Below are positions 27,514-36,884 of a DNA stretch of 64,000 nucleotides, in pieces. Under the pieces are notes generated by a model that saw only the letters and a program-made list of their open reading frames with translations, did not search any database and was not told the DNA's origin. Each line of letters starts with the position of its first letter. The stretch's first letter is position 1. This stretch comes from Goodfellowiella coeruleoviolacea. GTDB lineage: Bacteria > Actinomycetota > Actinomycetes > Mycobacteriales > Pseudonocardiaceae. The position numbers and the translations under genes are program-made. The stretch lies in assembly GCF_024171785.1 (NCBI RefSeq), contig NZ_JAMTCK010000008.1:248001-312000 (forward strand), in the 5' to 3' direction.

Positions 27514-29592
27514 GTGAGCAACACCGATCTGTTGAGCAGCGACGCGGGTCCTGCTTCATCACCAGCCGCAGCGGCTGGTTCACACGACCTGCAGGCCGTG
27601 TCGTCCGCCACCCGGTCCAACACCAAGGAGAACACGCTGACCACTTCCAACGGCAGCTCGCCGCGTCGTCGTGCCGGCCTGTCCGGCATGGTGCTCGCCG
27701 AGCTGAGGGAGCTTGCCGGCCAGCTGGGCATCACCGGGATCGCGGGCATGCGCAAGGGCGACCTGATCGCCGCGATCAAGGAACGGCAGGGCGGTACCTC
27801 CGGTCGGGGCAATGCCGCGACGCCGCCGAAGGCCGCCGAGCAGAGCACCGCCGCGCCCGCCGCTGAGAAGCCGGCGAGCCGGCCCACCCGCCGCCGCGTG
27901 CAGCAGGAGCCCGACCCGGCCCAGCAGCAGCTGGCCGTGCTGGACCGGCAGGCGGACAAGCCCGCCGAGGCACCGGCCGAGACCGCCCAGCCCGCCGCTG
28001 ACCGCTCGGCCGGCGGCGAGGACGAGGGCACCCGCCGGGGCAACCGCAGGCGCCGGGCCAGCTCCCGGCCGGCGGGCAGCCCGGACGGCGCCGAGCGCAC
28101 AGCCGGTGACGGCCAGGCCGAGCGCGGGCAGGGCGAGCGCGGGCGCGCCGAGCGCGGCGACGAGCGCACTGGCGAGCGCCAGCAGTCCGAGCGCGCCGAC
28201 CGGTCCGGTGAGCGCACCGGCGACCGGTCCGCGGACCGGTCGGGTGACCGCGCCGGGGACCGGTCCAGCGACCGCTCCAGCGACCGCTCCGGCGACCGCT
28301 CCGGCGACCGCCAGCAGGGCGGCCGGCCCAGCGCCGACGACGATGACGACCGCAACCGGCGGGGCCGCCGGTTCCGCGACCGCCGGCGGCGTGGGGGCCG
28401 CGGCGAGGGCGGCAGCAGCAGCGGCGGCGGCAGCGACACCGAGATCCGCGAGGACGACGTGCTGCTGCCGGTGGCCGGCATCCTCGACGTGCTGGAGAAC
28501 TACGCGTTCGTCCGCACCTCGGGCTACCTGGCCGGCCCCAACGACGTGTACGTGTCGCTGTCGCTGGTGCGCAAGTACGGCCTGCGCCGCGGTGACGGCA
28601 TCAAGGGCGTGGTGCGCCAGCCGCGCGAGGGCGAGCAGCAGCGGCAGAAGTTCAACCCGCTGGTGCGGGTGGACTCGATCAACGGCATGGAGCCGGAGGC
28701 CGCCAAGAACCGCCCCGAGTTCCACAAGCTGACCCCGCTGTACCCGAACGAGCGGCTGCGGCTGGAGACCGAGCCGCACATCCTCACCACCCGGGTGATC
28801 GACCTGGTGATGCCGGTGGGCAAGGGGCAGCGCGCGCTGATCGTGTCGCCGCCCAAGGCCGGCAAGACCTCGGTGCTCCAGGCGATCGCCAACGCGATCA
28901 CCACGAACAACCCGGAGTGCCACCTGATGGTGGTGCTCGCCGACGAGCGGCCCGAGGAAGTCACCGACATGCAGCGGTCGGTGAAGGGCGAGGTCATCGC
29001 CTCCACCTTCGACCGCCCGCCGTCGGACCACACCACCGTGGCCGAGCTGTCCATCGAGCGGGCCAAGCGGCTGGTGGAGATGGGCTACGACGTGGTCGTG
29101 CTGCTGGACTCGATCACCCGTCTCGGCCGGGCCTACAACCTGGCCGCGCCGGCGTCCGGTCGCATCCTGTCCGGTGGTGTGGACTCCACCGCCCTGTACC
29201 CGCCGAAGCGGTTCCTGGGCGCGGCCCGCAACATCGAGGGCGGCGGCTCGCTGACCATCTTCGCCACCGCGCTGGTGGAGACCGGGTCCACCATGGACAC
29301 GGTCATCTTCGAGGAGTTCAAGGGCACCGGTAACGCCGAGCTGAAGCTGGACCGCAAGATCGCGGACAAGCGGACGTTCCCGGCCGTGGACGTGGACCAG
29401 TCCAGCACCCGGAAGGAGGAGCTGCTGCTCTCCCCGGACGAGCTGGCCGTCACCCACAAGCTGCGCCGGGTGCTGCACGCCCTGGACAGCCAGCAGGCGA
29501 TCGAGCTGCTGCTCGACCGGTTGCGCAAGACGCGCACCAACATCGAGTTCCTGATGCAGATCGCCAAGAGCGCCCCGGGCAACGACGACTGA
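27514..29592 (+). CDS. rho: Transcription termination factor Rho
   Basis: This hexameric RNA helicase ends transcription at untranslated RNA. It has 692 residues against about 420 in E. coli. GTG 27514 has AGGAAGGA 5 nt upstream. Residues 55-95 form the Rho N-terminal helix domain, and residues 100-310 are a disordered Arg/Asp/Ser-rich insert (repeats of the GDRS type) as in high-GC actinobacteria, where it aids binding to structured RNA. The cold-shock RNA-binding domain (GILDVLENYAFVR) and the ATPase core follow, with P-loop PPKAGKTS and Walker B VVLLDSITRL. Confidence 0.97.
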   Translation: MSNTDLLSSDAGPASSPAAAAGSHDLQAVSSATRSNTKENTLTTSNGSSPRRRAGLSGMVLAELRELAGQLGITGIAGMRKGDLIAAIKERQGGTSGRGNAATPPKAAEQSTAAPAAEKPASRPTRRRVQQEPDPAQQQLAVLDRQADKPAEAPAETAQPAADRSAGGEDEGTRRGNRRRRASSRPAGSPDGAERTAGDGQAERGQGERGRAERGDERTGERQQSERADRSGERTGDRSADRSGDRAGDRSSDRSSDRSGDRSGDRQQGGRPSADDDDDRNRRGRRFRDRRRRGGRGEGGSSSGGGSDTEIREDDVLLPVAGILDVLENYAFVRTSGYLAGPNDVYVSLSLVRKYGLRRGDGIKGVVRQPREGEQQRQKFNPLVRVDSINGMEPEAAKNRPEFHKLTPLYPNERLRLETEPHILTTRVIDLVMPVGKGQRALIVSPPKAGKTSVLQAIANAITTNNPECHLMVVLADERPEEVTDMQRSVKGEVIASTFDRPPSDHTTVAELSIERAKRLVEMGYDVVVLLDSITRLGRAYNLAAPASGRILSGGVDSTALYPPKRFLGAARNIEGGGSLTIFATALVETGSTMDTVIFEEFKGTGNAELKLDRKIADKRTFPAVDVDQSSTRKEELLLSPDELAVTHKLRRVLHALDSQQAIELLLDRLRKTRTNIEFLMQIAKSAPGNDD

Positions 29593-29621
29593 CCAGTCGA
29601 GCGGCCCAGCGCCAGGCAGGC

Positions 29622-29668
29622 CGACGGCCCCACCGGATCGCGAAATCCGGTGGGGCCGTTGGTTTTCT
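29622..29668 (+). terminator. Intrinsic terminator of rho
   Basis: A perfect 15-bp stem (29624-29638 with 29645-29659) has a 6-nt loop and is followed by a T-rich run (TGGTTTTCT), a textbook intrinsic terminator 32 nt after the rho stop. Confidence 0.9.
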
Positions 29669-29703
29669 CGCGTTCGCGTTCTCCGCCGATGGACGGATCC
29701 GGA

Positions 29704-29958
29704 CTACCGGCTGGGCACGGCGCCCGGCGTCCAGCCGAGGTAGTTGTTGGAGTAGCCGTAGCCGCCGCCGGCCGTGGTGACGTGGCCGATCTTGCCGCCG
29801 ACGCTGGTGGCGTAGAAGCCGCCGGCGCCGTCGGAGATGCCCACGTGCCCGTACCGGCTGATGTTCCAGTACGCGAAGGCACCGGCCGGTGGGTTGCGGT
29901 CACCCCTGTGCTTGGTGCTGGCGCCGTTCCAGTAGTGGGCGATGGCCGAGGGCCACAC
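29704..29958 (-). pseudogene. C-terminal remnant of a CHAP/NlpC-like cell-wall hydrolase
   Basis: This frame encodes 84 residues. It resembles the end of secreted amidase/endopeptidase domains: AHYWNGASTKHRGDRNPPAG, then FAYWNISRYGHVGISDG with the catalytic-type His, then NYLGWTPG. The signal peptide and the Cys-containing first half are missing. The frame continues upstream for only about 23 codons of unrelated, AT-richer sequence to a stop and has no good start. It looks truncated rather than a short working gene. Confidence 0.55.
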
Positions 29959-30177
29959 CCCGGTGGTCCGAACTGCCTCCTGTTTGTTGTTGATTAGTAA
30001 CCAACTGCCGCAAGAAGCTAGTGAGGGATTTCCGTGGCGTCACTACGCCGGACGGCCCAACCTGGATCAGTGGCTCGACGGGCGAACCCGTGCGCGAACC
30101 AGGCACGGCCCACCCGCGCCGACCAGAACCGTTGGTCGGATGGGTCGACCCGGGCCGGCGGGTCGGTCAGGGCTCGG

Positions 30178-30765
30178 TCAGCGACCGGCGGCGATCGGGG
30201 CGGCCGCGTTCCCGGCTGCTGCCCTCCCGGACGCGGGGTTCTCGGCCCCTGAGCCTTCGGCCCCTGAGCCTTCGGCCCCTGAGCCTTCGACCGCTGAGCC
30301 TCCGACCGGTGGGCCCGCGGTCACCGGGCGCTCGACCGGGGAGGCCTCGGTCGCGGTGTCCGAGTCCGCCGCCTGCCGGTGCCGCCAGCACACCACGGCC
30401 AGCGCGGCCACGGCGGGCACGCCGACACCCGCGGCCACCGCGGTCGGCAGGGACAGGCCGTCGATGCCCAGGCCCACGGCCAGCACCGCGACCGGGTAGG
30501 ACCAGCGCAGCCAGCGCCGCTGCCAGCGCGCACCCCAGCTCACCCGGCCGCTGGTGGCAATGGTCACCGCGGCGGCGGCACCGAACACCGAACTGGACAG
30601 GACCACGTGGAAGCCGGGCCGGGTGATCATGTCGACCAGCCAGGCCCCGGCCACGATCACGCCGGCCACGGCAGCGGTGAACACGATCGGGATGGCCAAC
30701 CACATCGACACTCTGAGTGGGCGGCCAACAGCGCACAGCACGGCTCCCAGTGTGGAAGTGGCCAC
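30178..30765 (-). CDS. Small multi-spanning membrane protein, unknown function
   Basis: The start is uncertain (GTG 30765, GTG 30711 or ATG 30705). From GTG 30765 it has 195 residues with about four hydrophobic helices (one beginning MWLAIPIVFTAAVAGVIVAG, two in the middle, and one near LPTAVAAGVGVPAVAALAVV). A hydrophilic tail contains a GSGAE five-residue repeat from 15-bp DNA units near 30245-30295. No family is recognised. It is divergent from rpmE. Confidence 0.55.
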   Translation of the reverse strand: MATSTLGAVLCAVGRPLRVSMWLAIPIVFTAAVAGVIVAGAWLVDMITRPGFHVVLSSSVFGAAAAVTIATSGRVSWGARWQRRWLRWSYPVAVLAVGLGIDGLSLPTAVAAGVGVPAVAALAVVCWRHRQAADSDTATEASPVERPVTAGPPVGGSAVEGSGAEGSGAEGSGAENPASGRAAAGNAAAPIAAGR

Positions 30766-31022
30766 GGATGCGCGCTCGCCGGAACACCCCCAGAACGGGT
30801 GGACGGTCGTACTCTGCGCCAAACGGCTGAAAACCCCGGACGAGCGGTCACGGACGAGTGACGTGACCCGGCCGGTTGGCCCGGGCGGGAACACCTGACC
30901 GGCGCGGGGCGTTGCAGCCAACGTCAGCCCGTCTGGCACACTGTGAGGTCGAGTCCGGCTCCGGTTCACCCCATGGGGCAAAGGCCCAGGGGACCCGGCG
31001 GCCGTAACGAGAGGACGAGACG

Positions 31023-31235
31023 TTGAGGACTGGTATCCACCCCGAGTACGTGCCCACCCAGGTCACCTGCGGTTGCGGCAACACCTTCACCACCCGCAGC
31101 ACCAAGACTTCCGGTGCCATCCAGGTCGAGATCTGCTCGAACTGCCACCCGTTCTACACCGGCAAGCAGAAGATCCTCGACACCGGTGGCCGCGTGGCGC
31201 GCTTCGAGGCCCGGTACGGCAAGCGCAAGAAGTGA
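31023..31235 (+). CDS. rpmE: 50S ribosomal protein L31 (zinc-binding form)
   Basis: This 70-residue ribosomal protein of the large subunit starts at TTG 31023, the only start that gives the conserved [10 protein letters not shown] terminus, with GAGAGGA upstream. Four Cys (CGC and CSNC) make it the C+ form that binds zinc. It follows rho as in other actinobacteria. Confidence 0.95.
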   Translation: MRTGIHPEYVPTQVTCGCGNTFTTRSTKTSGAIQVEICSNCHPFYTGKQKILDTGGRVARFEARYGKRKK

Positions 31236-31325
31236 ACTGAGGAGTCGGTGCGGCCAGCCCCGCGCCGGCTCCACGGCTCCGCCCACCGGACCCCGGTTCC
31301 ACCGCGGAGCAGCACGTACCCCACG

Positions 31326-31361
31326 GCGCCCGCCCGAGCGCACCCCGCGCCGGGCGGGCGC
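31326..31361 (+). terminator. Hairpin between rpmE and prfA
   Basis: A 10-bp GC-only stem (31326-31335 with 31352-31361) has a 16-nt loop and no T tract. It may stop or attenuate transcription from rpmE into prfA. Confidence 0.55.
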
Positions 31362-31462
31362 TGTCGTGTGGACGTCGCGCCCGACGAGACCCCGCCCAGT
31401 TGACCGGCCCCTCGCTCTCGCCCGGCGGGCAGGCGGACCGAACCGATCCCACCGGAGTGCTC

Positions 31463-32572
31463 ATGACCCCTCCCGTGCAAGCTCCCCTGCCGGAGGCCCT
31501 TGACGCGCTGCTCGCCGAGCACGCCGACCTGGAACAACGCCTCGCCGACCCGGCCGTGCACGCCGACCAGGCCAACGCCCGCCGGCTCGGCCGGCGCTAC
31601 GCCCAGCTCACCCCGATCGCCCGCACCGTGCGCGAGCTGGAACAGGCCCGCAACGACCTGGTCGCCGCGCGGGAGCTGGCCGAGGAGGACCCGGCCTTCG
31701 CCGGCGAACTGGCCGAGCTGGCCCAGCGCGTGCCCGAGCTGGAGGCCCGGCTCGGCGAACTGCTGCTGCCGCGCGACCCGCACGACGCCTCCGACGTGAT
31801 CCTGGAGATCAAGTCCGGTGAGGGCGGCGAGGAGTCCGCCCTGTTCGCCGCCGACCTGCTGCGCATGTACCTGCGCTACGCCGAGCGCCGCGGCTGGCGC
31901 GCCGAGGTGCTCGACGGCATCGAGTCTGAACTCGGCGGCTACAAGGACGTCACCGTGGCCATCAAGGGCCGGGGCGACGAGGCCGAGGGCGTGTGGGCCC
32001 GGCTGAAGTACGAGGCCGGCGTGCACCGCGTGCAGCGCGTCCCGGTCACCGAGTCACAGGGCCGCATCCACACCTCGGCCGCGGGCGTGCTGGTCTACCC
32101 GGAGCCCGAGGACGTCGAGGTGGACATCGACGAGAAGGACCTGCGCATCGACGTGTACCGGTCCTCGGGGCACGGCGGGCAGAGCGTGAACACCACCGAC
32201 TCGGCCGTGCGCATCACCCACCTGCCCACCGGCATCGTGGTCACCTGCCAGAACGAGCGCTCCCAGCTGCAGAACAAGGCCAGGGCCATGCAGGTGCTGC
32301 GAGCCAGGCTGCTCTCCCTGGCCGAGGAGAAGGCCCAGCAGGAGGCGTCCGCGACGCGGCGCAGCCAGGTGCGCACCGTGGACCGGTCCGAGCGGGTCCG
32401 CACCTACAACTTCCCGGAGAGCCGCATCTCCGACCACCGCGTGGGTTTCAAGGCCCACAACCTGGACGCGGTGCTCGACGGCGACCTGGACGCCGTGCTC
32501 GACGCGCTGACCGAGGCCGACCGGGCCGAACGCCTGGCCGCCAGCGCCGAACCCGAGGCAGCCCGGGCATGA
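31463..32572 (+). CDS. prfA: Peptide chain release factor 1
   Basis: It reads UAA and UAG in the ribosome and triggers peptide release. It has 369 residues, the GGQ motif ([10 protein letters not shown]), and the codon-reading tripeptide P-V-T ([11 protein letters not shown]), the RF1-type PxT rather than the RF2 SPF. ATG 31463 follows GGAG. The stop overlaps the prmC ATG by 4 nt; PrmC methylates the Gln of this GGQ. Confidence 0.96.
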   Translation: MTPPVQAPLPEALDALLAEHADLEQRLADPAVHADQANARRLGRRYAQLTPIARTVRELEQARNDLVAARELAEEDPAFAGELAELAQRVPELEARLGELLLPRDPHDASDVILEIKSGEGGEESALFAADLLRMYLRYAERRGWRAEVLDGIESELGGYKDVTVAIKGRGDEAEGVWARLKYEAGVHRVQRVPVTESQGRIHTSAAGVLVYPEPEDVEVDIDEKDLRIDVYRSSGHGGQSVNTTDSAVRITHLPTGIVVTCQNERSQLQNKARAMQVLRARLLSLAEEKAQQEASATRRSQVRTVDRSERVRTYNFPESRISDHRVGFKAHNLDAVLDGDLDAVLDALTEADRAERLAASAEPEAARA

Positions 32573-33456
32573 CCGCCGGCACCAGCGGCACGGGTGTGCG
32601 CCAGCCGCTGCGGCCGGCCCTGCTCGCGGCCGAGCGGGTGCTGGCCGACGCCGGTGTGGCCAGCCCCCGGGTGGACGCGGAACTGCTCGCCGCGCACGTG
32701 CTCGGCGTGCCCCGCACCAGACTGCCCCTGGTCGGCCCGGTGGACGCCGCCGCACTGGACCAACTGGCCGACCTGGTCCGGCGGCGCGCCGCCCGGGTGC
32801 CCCTGCAACACCTGACCGGCTGGGCGGTGATGGGGGAGCTGACCCTGCGGGTCGGCCCCGGCGTGTTCGTCCCCCGCCCGGAGACCGAGCTGCTGCTCGC
32901 CTGGGGCCTGGACCAGCTGCGCGGCACCGACCGGCCCGTGGTGGTCGACCTGTGCACCGGCTCGGGCGCGCTGGCCCTGGCCGTGGCCAACGCCCGACCC
33001 GACGCCGTGGTGCACGCGGTCGAGCGGGACACCGCGGCCCTGGCCTGGACCCGCGACAACGCCGCCGCGCGCGCCGAGGCCGGCGACACCCCGATCCGGC
33101 TGCACCAGGCGGACGTGACCGACCCGGCGCTGCTCGCCGACCTGGCCGGTGGCGTGGACCTGCTGCTGTGCAACCCGCCCTACGTGCCGGCGGCCACGCC
33201 GGTGCCCCCGGAGGTCGCCGACCACGACCCGGCCCAGGCGGTGTTCGGCGGCGCCGACGGGCTCGCGGTGATCCGCCACGTGGTCACCGCCGCCGCGCGG
33301 CTGCTGCGCCCCGGCGGGGCCGTGGCGGTGGAGCACGACGACACCCACGGCGCGGCCGTGCCCGCCCTGTTCACCGCGCACCAGGGGTTCACCGAGATCG
33401 CCGACCACACCGACCTGGCCGGCCGGCCCCGCTTCGCCACCGCCCGCCGCGCCTGA
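32569..33456 (+). CDS. prmC: Release factor glutamine methyltransferase
   Basis: This SAM-dependent enzyme N-methylates the GGQ glutamine of RF1/RF2. It has 295 residues, a helical N-terminal domain that grips the release factor, FVPRPETE, the SAM site [14 protein letters not shown] and the catalytic NPPY. It is coupled to prfA by ATGA. Confidence 0.95.
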   Translation: MTAGTSGTGVRQPLRPALLAAERVLADAGVASPRVDAELLAAHVLGVPRTRLPLVGPVDAAALDQLADLVRRRAARVPLQHLTGWAVMGELTLRVGPGVFVPRPETELLLAWGLDQLRGTDRPVVVDLCTGSGALALAVANARPDAVVHAVERDTAALAWTRDNAAARAEAGDTPIRLHQADVTDPALLADLAGGVDLLLCNPPYVPAATPVPPEVADHDPAQAVFGGADGLAVIRHVVTAAARLLRPGGAVAVEHDDTHGAAVPALFTAHQGFTEIADHTDLAGRPRFATARRA

Positions 33457-33574
33457 GCCCCGGCCGGGGTTCTCCCGCCGCTGCCGGTTCACGCGTCCCG
33501 GGCCGGTACTTCGACCGGGTGTCCGCGCGGGCGACCCCGCTCCGCTGTCCTGTTGTCCGGTGGCCTGTTTCGGC

Positions 33575-33670
33575 GGCTCGGCCCGCCGGTCCCCGGTGGC
33601 TCGGCCCGCGGGTCCTCGGTGGCTCGGCCCGCGGGTCCTCGGTGGCTCGGCCCGCCGTTCTGGTGGCTCG
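33575..33670. repeat. 23-bp tandem repeat, about four copies
   Basis: Units beginning GGCTCGGCCCGC start at 33575, 33598, 33621 and 33644 (the last is 21 nt), followed by a partial unit. It is non-coding, inside the 557-nt gap 33457-34013 between prmC and tsaC. The units abut without spacers, so it is not a CRISPR array. Confidence 0.85.
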
Positions 33671-33827
33671 TCTTCGGCGGCGGCCCGCTGGCCCGTCCCC
33701 GGCGGCGGCCCGGTGCTCGGCCCATGCCAGGATCGGAGCGTGCGCGAGCTTGCGGGCCAACGAGCGGCGGTCGGACCAACGCCGCCGGCCGCGAGCGCGG
33801 CGCGGGGCCCGGCCACCGCCGCCAGCC

Positions 33828-33967
33828 CAGCCCCCGCCCTCCCAGGGGGGCGACCCCGGCTCCAGCCTATCCAGCACGGGGTGCGACAGCGGGGCGCGAT
33901 TGCGCGGCTGTGGACAACACACCAGCCTGTGGACAACTGACACCACGGACGGGTGAACATGCGGGCG
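33828..33967 (+). repeat. Dispersed element, copy 1 (GC-rich core plus two DnaA-box-like sites)
   Basis: The 45-nt core (33828-33872) includes a small CGCCC/GGGCG hairpin. After 36 nt come two TGTGGACAA sites (33909-33917 and 33928-33936; TTGTCCACA on the minus strand), 19 nt apart start to start. A third conserved block follows, ending near 33967 (ACGGGTGAACATG). The same layout occurs inverted at 49205-49344 with 43 of 45 core bases identical and identical spacings. It ends about 47 nt before the tsaC start. Confidence 0.8.
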
Positions 33968-34013
33968 AAGCGACCTAACAGGTGTATACGGCGAGCAGTG
34001 GTGAGGTGGCGGC

Positions 34014-34664
34014 GTGAGCACGGTGTATGACTGCGGTCGGCAGGACAGTCGGGAGGCCGGACTGGCTGCCGCAGCCGGTGCGGTGCGGTCTGGTCGACTG
34101 GTCGTGATGCCTACCGACACCGTGTACGGCATCGGCTGTGACGCGTTTGACAGCGCGGCCGTCCGGTCGCTGCTGCAGGCCAAGGGGCGCGGCCCGGACA
34201 TGCCCGTGCCGGTGCTCGTCGGGTCGTGGACCACGGTGGACGGGCTGACGCTGTCCGTGCCCACCTCGGCCCGGCTGCTGATCGAGGCGTTCTGGCCGGG
34301 CGGGCTGTCCATCGTGCTGCCCCACGCGCCCTCGCTGAGCTGGGACCTGGGCCAGACCAGGGGCACGGTCATGCTGCGCATGCCACTGCACCCGGTCGCC
34401 CTGGAACTGCTGCGCGAGGTGGGGCCGATGGCGGTCTCCAGCGCCAACCGCTCGGGCCAGCCGCCGGCCGCCACGGCCGAGCAGGCGCGCGAGCAGCTCG
34501 GCGAGTCGGTGCCGGTGTACCTGGACGGCGGTCCCTCGGGTGAACCCGTCGCCTCCACCATCGTCGACCTCACCGGCCCCGACCCCCTCGTGCTCCGGGT
34601 CGGCGCGGTACCCGTGGCGGAGGTCTCCGAGGTGCTCGGCACCGAGGTGTCCGTGGCCGAGTGA
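34014..34664 (+). CDS. tsaC: L-threonylcarbamoyladenylate synthase
   Basis: It makes threonylcarbamoyl-AMP from threonine, bicarbonate and ATP, the first step of the t6A37 tRNA modification. It has 216 residues, the single YrdC/TsaC domain without the extra Sua5 domain. Motifs: PTDTVYGIG near residue 34 and SSANRSGQPP near 143. GTG 34014 has GAGG 7 nt upstream. It lies between prmC and wecA as in related actinobacteria. Confidence 0.94.
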   Translation: MSTVYDCGRQDSREAGLAAAAGAVRSGRLVVMPTDTVYGIGCDAFDSAAVRSLLQAKGRGPDMPVPVLVGSWTTVDGLTLSVPTSARLLIEAFWPGGLSIVLPHAPSLSWDLGQTRGTVMLRMPLHPVALELLREVGPMAVSSANRSGQPPAATAEQAREQLGESVPVYLDGGPSGEPVASTIVDLTGPDPLVLRVGAVPVAEVSEVLGTEVSVAE

Positions 34665-34754
34665 GCAACTCCCGCCGGCGAGCGCCGACGAGCGCCCCGC
34701 GAGTCGCCGACGGGTGGGGTCGAGTCGAGTGCCACCCGAGTCCGCACCGGAGCA

Positions 34755-34819
34755 GCACCCGACCACGTCGGGTGCGAGCGGCCGTGCGCGCGGTACCGGT
34801 CCACTCCGGACCGGTACCG
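34755..34819 (+). terminator. Two consecutive hairpins after tsaC
   Basis: A 9-bp stem (34755-34763 with 34767-34775) is followed by a 12-bp stem (34791-34802 with 34808-34819). No T tract. The rest of the 430-nt gap 34665-35094 before wecA shows no supported gene. Confidence 0.5.
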
Positions 34820-35094
34820 GATGTGTCCGGCGTTCGCTGTTGGTGACCGGCCCTACGGGCGCCCGATGGGCGGTTGTGCTGCCGTCTGACATGGCTGTGT
34901 GGCGTGCCCACCGAGCTGGCCGGTGTAGTCCGTTCGGGAGCTGTCAGCCGAGGCGTCCCACCGACATGGGCGGCATGCCGGGCGCGGTAGCGTTGGCAAT
35001 GGCCACCCGCAGCAATCGGGCGATGACCGACATCGGCCCAGCGGGGCTTCCCACCAGATCTTGTCCGACCTAGTCGAGGGGTCAGTCGCGCGCC

Positions 35095-36270
35095 GTGGGC
35101 AACTCGCCTGCATACACACCCGCCGGTCTTCCAGTCCGGGAATACCTGCTGGTCGCACTCACCGCAGCAGTGTTGACCTTCCTGCTCACCGGTCTGGTCC
35201 GCTTGCTCGCCTTCCGCGTCGGCGCGGTGGCCCATCCCAGAACCCGCGACGTGCACGCGAAACCCATGCCCCGCATGGGTGGGGTGGCCATCTACGGCGG
35301 GGTGCTCGGCGGCATGCTGCTGGCCCACCAGCTGCCGGTGCTGCGCCGGGCCTTCGACTTCTCCCTCGACCCGCTCGCCGTGCTGGTGGGCGGCGGCATC
35401 ATCGTGCTGGTCGGCGCCCTGGACGACCGGTTCGAACTGGACTCGCTGACCAAGTTCGCCGGGCAGGTGACCGCGGCCGGCATCCTGGTGCTGTTCGGTC
35501 TGCAGTGGACCATGTTCTGGGTGCCGTGGGGCGGCCAGGACACCGGGTCCACCCTGGTGCTCGACCAGAACCAGGGCGCGCTGCTCACCGTGCTGCTGGC
35601 GGTGACCATGGTCAACGCGATGAACTTCGTGGACGGGTTGGACGGGCTGGCCGCCGGCATCGGCCTGATCGCCGCCACCGCCACCTGCGCCTTCTCGCTT
35701 GGCCTGCTGGAGAAGTCCGGCGGTGACGTGGTGGCGTACCCGCCCGCGCTGATCGCCGCCACCCTGGCCGGGGCCTGCCTGGGCTTCCTACCGCACAACT
35801 TCCACCCCTCGCGGCTGTTCATGGGCGACTCCGGGTCGATGCTCATCGGCCTGATGCTCACCGCGGCCAGCACGTCGGCCTCGGGCAAGCTCAACCCGGA
35901 CCCGGGCACCACCGGTGCCAGGGACGTGCTCGCCCTGCTGTCGCCGCTGCTGGTGGTGGCCGCCGTGCTGTTCGTGCCCGTGCTGGACCTGCTGATGGCC
36001 GTGGTGCGGCGCACCCGGCGCGGAGAGAGCCCGTTCGCGGCCGACAAGATGCACCTGCACCACCGGCTGCTGGAGATCGGGCACTCCCACCGCCGCGCCG
36101 TGCTGCTGATCTACCTGTGGGCGGGCGTGCTGGCCTTCGGCGCGGTCGCGTTGACCCTGTTCGAGCCGGTCGTGGTGGGCTGGGGAGTGGGCCTGGGCCT
36201 GCTGCTGGCCCTGTTCGTCTCGGCCATCCCGCGCATCCGGGACACCCGCGTTCGGAACTCGCGGAACTGA
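35095..36270 (+). CDS. wecA: Undecaprenyl-phosphate GlcNAc-1-phosphate transferase (WecA/MraY superfamily)
   Basis: This integral membrane enzyme attaches a sugar-1-phosphate (GlcNAc-1-P in actinobacterial WecA/Rfe) to polyprenyl phosphate, starting arabinogalactan-linker or teichoic-type polymers. It has 391 residues and about eleven helices. Catalytic motifs: GALDDRFELD, NAMNFVDGLDGLA, FMGDSGS and the HLHH loop (DKMHLHHRLL). Start GTG 35095 is chosen from the N terminus; its ribosome site (GAGGGG) is 13 nt away, farther than usual. Confidence 0.9.
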   Translation: MGNSPAYTPAGLPVREYLLVALTAAVLTFLLTGLVRLLAFRVGAVAHPRTRDVHAKPMPRMGGVAIYGGVLGGMLLAHQLPVLRRAFDFSLDPLAVLVGGGIIVLVGALDDRFELDSLTKFAGQVTAAGILVLFGLQWTMFWVPWGGQDTGSTLVLDQNQGALLTVLLAVTMVNAMNFVDGLDGLAAGIGLIAATATCAFSLGLLEKSGGDVVAYPPALIAATLAGACLGFLPHNFHPSRLFMGDSGSMLIGLMLTAASTSASGKLNPDPGTTGARDVLALLSPLLVVAAVLFVPVLDLLMAVVRRTRRGESPFAADKMHLHHRLLEIGHSHRRAVLLIYLWAGVLAFGAVALTLFEPVVVGWGVGLGLLLALFVSAIPRIRDTRVRNSRN

Positions 36271-36377
36271 TCGCCCAATTCGGTCATCCGGCTGTACCTG
36301 ATGCTGCGGCTGGGGCAACCTGACATCTTGCCAACCCCCTTGTGCGTGCGCTAGGGAGCAGCAGTCACAATGGACAG

Positions 36378-36836
36378 GTGACTTCGACATCGAAGCCCCT
36401 GTTGAACGCCGCCGCCACGACTCGCCGCATGCTCGTTCAGGCACTGCTGGTGCTGGCCGTGGTGGTGCCGCTGGCCGTGCTGGGCAGCTGGCTGGCCGCC
36501 GGTCTGCCCGGCCTGTGGGGGGCGCTGCTCGGCGCCGCGTTGGGGGCTGGATTCATGCTGGTCACGGTGGTGAGCGTGCTCAAGACCGCGAGCGCGTCAC
36601 CCAACACGACCTTCGCGGTGATCGTGGGGTCCTGGCTGGTCAAGGCGATCGCACTGATCGGTGTGCTGTTCCTGATCAGGGACATGACCTTCTACTCCCG
36701 ACCGGTTTTCGGGCTGGTCGCGATGGTGTCCCTGCTGGTCGTGCTGACCGTGGAGACATTGGTTGTCTTGCGTGGCCGGTCGCTCTACGTTGAGCCGGCC
36801 GGGAACTCAGGCGCTGGTCAGGGCAAGGTTCGTTGA
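36378..36836 (+). CDS. AtpI-like four-helix membrane protein
   Basis: This protein of 152 residues has four membrane helices, in the position of Rv1303 and the 'ATP synthase protein I' genes upstream of atpB in actinobacteria. Such proteins help assemble the c-ring or carry ions. GTG 36378 lacks a ribosome site; CACAAT sits 6 nt upstream, so it may be leaderless. In-frame GTG 36342 is an alternative. Confidence 0.75.
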   Translation: MTSTSKPLLNAAATTRRMLVQALLVLAVVVPLAVLGSWLAAGLPGLWGALLGAALGAGFMLVTVVSVLKTASASPNTTFAVIVGSWLVKAIALIGVLFLIRDMTFYSRPVFGLVAMVSLLVVLTVETLVVLRGRSLYVEPAGNSGAGQGKVR

Positions 36837-36845
36837 CCCCCGGTG

Positions 36846-36875
36846 TTCAACCTTCGTCCAAAAGGTTGGTAGGGT
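36846..36875 (+). promoter_or_regulatory. Candidate atp operon promoter with internal dyad
   Basis: TTCAAC (36846-36851) and TAGGGT (36870-36875) are 18 nt apart, with the start codon of the AtpZ-like gene 9 nt beyond. The spacer contains the inverted repeat AACCTT (36849-36854) / AAGGTT (36862-36867), a possible operator. Confidence 0.4.
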
Positions 36876-36884
36876 GCGCCTGAG

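Noticed and set aside
33575-33670. CRISPR array
   Set aside because: Repeats abut with no spacers, and no cas genes are present.
33909-33936. Chromosomal replication origin based on DnaA-box-like 9-mers
   Set aside because: There are only two boxes and no AT-rich unwinding region, dnaA or dnaN. The same layout recurs at 49.2 kb.
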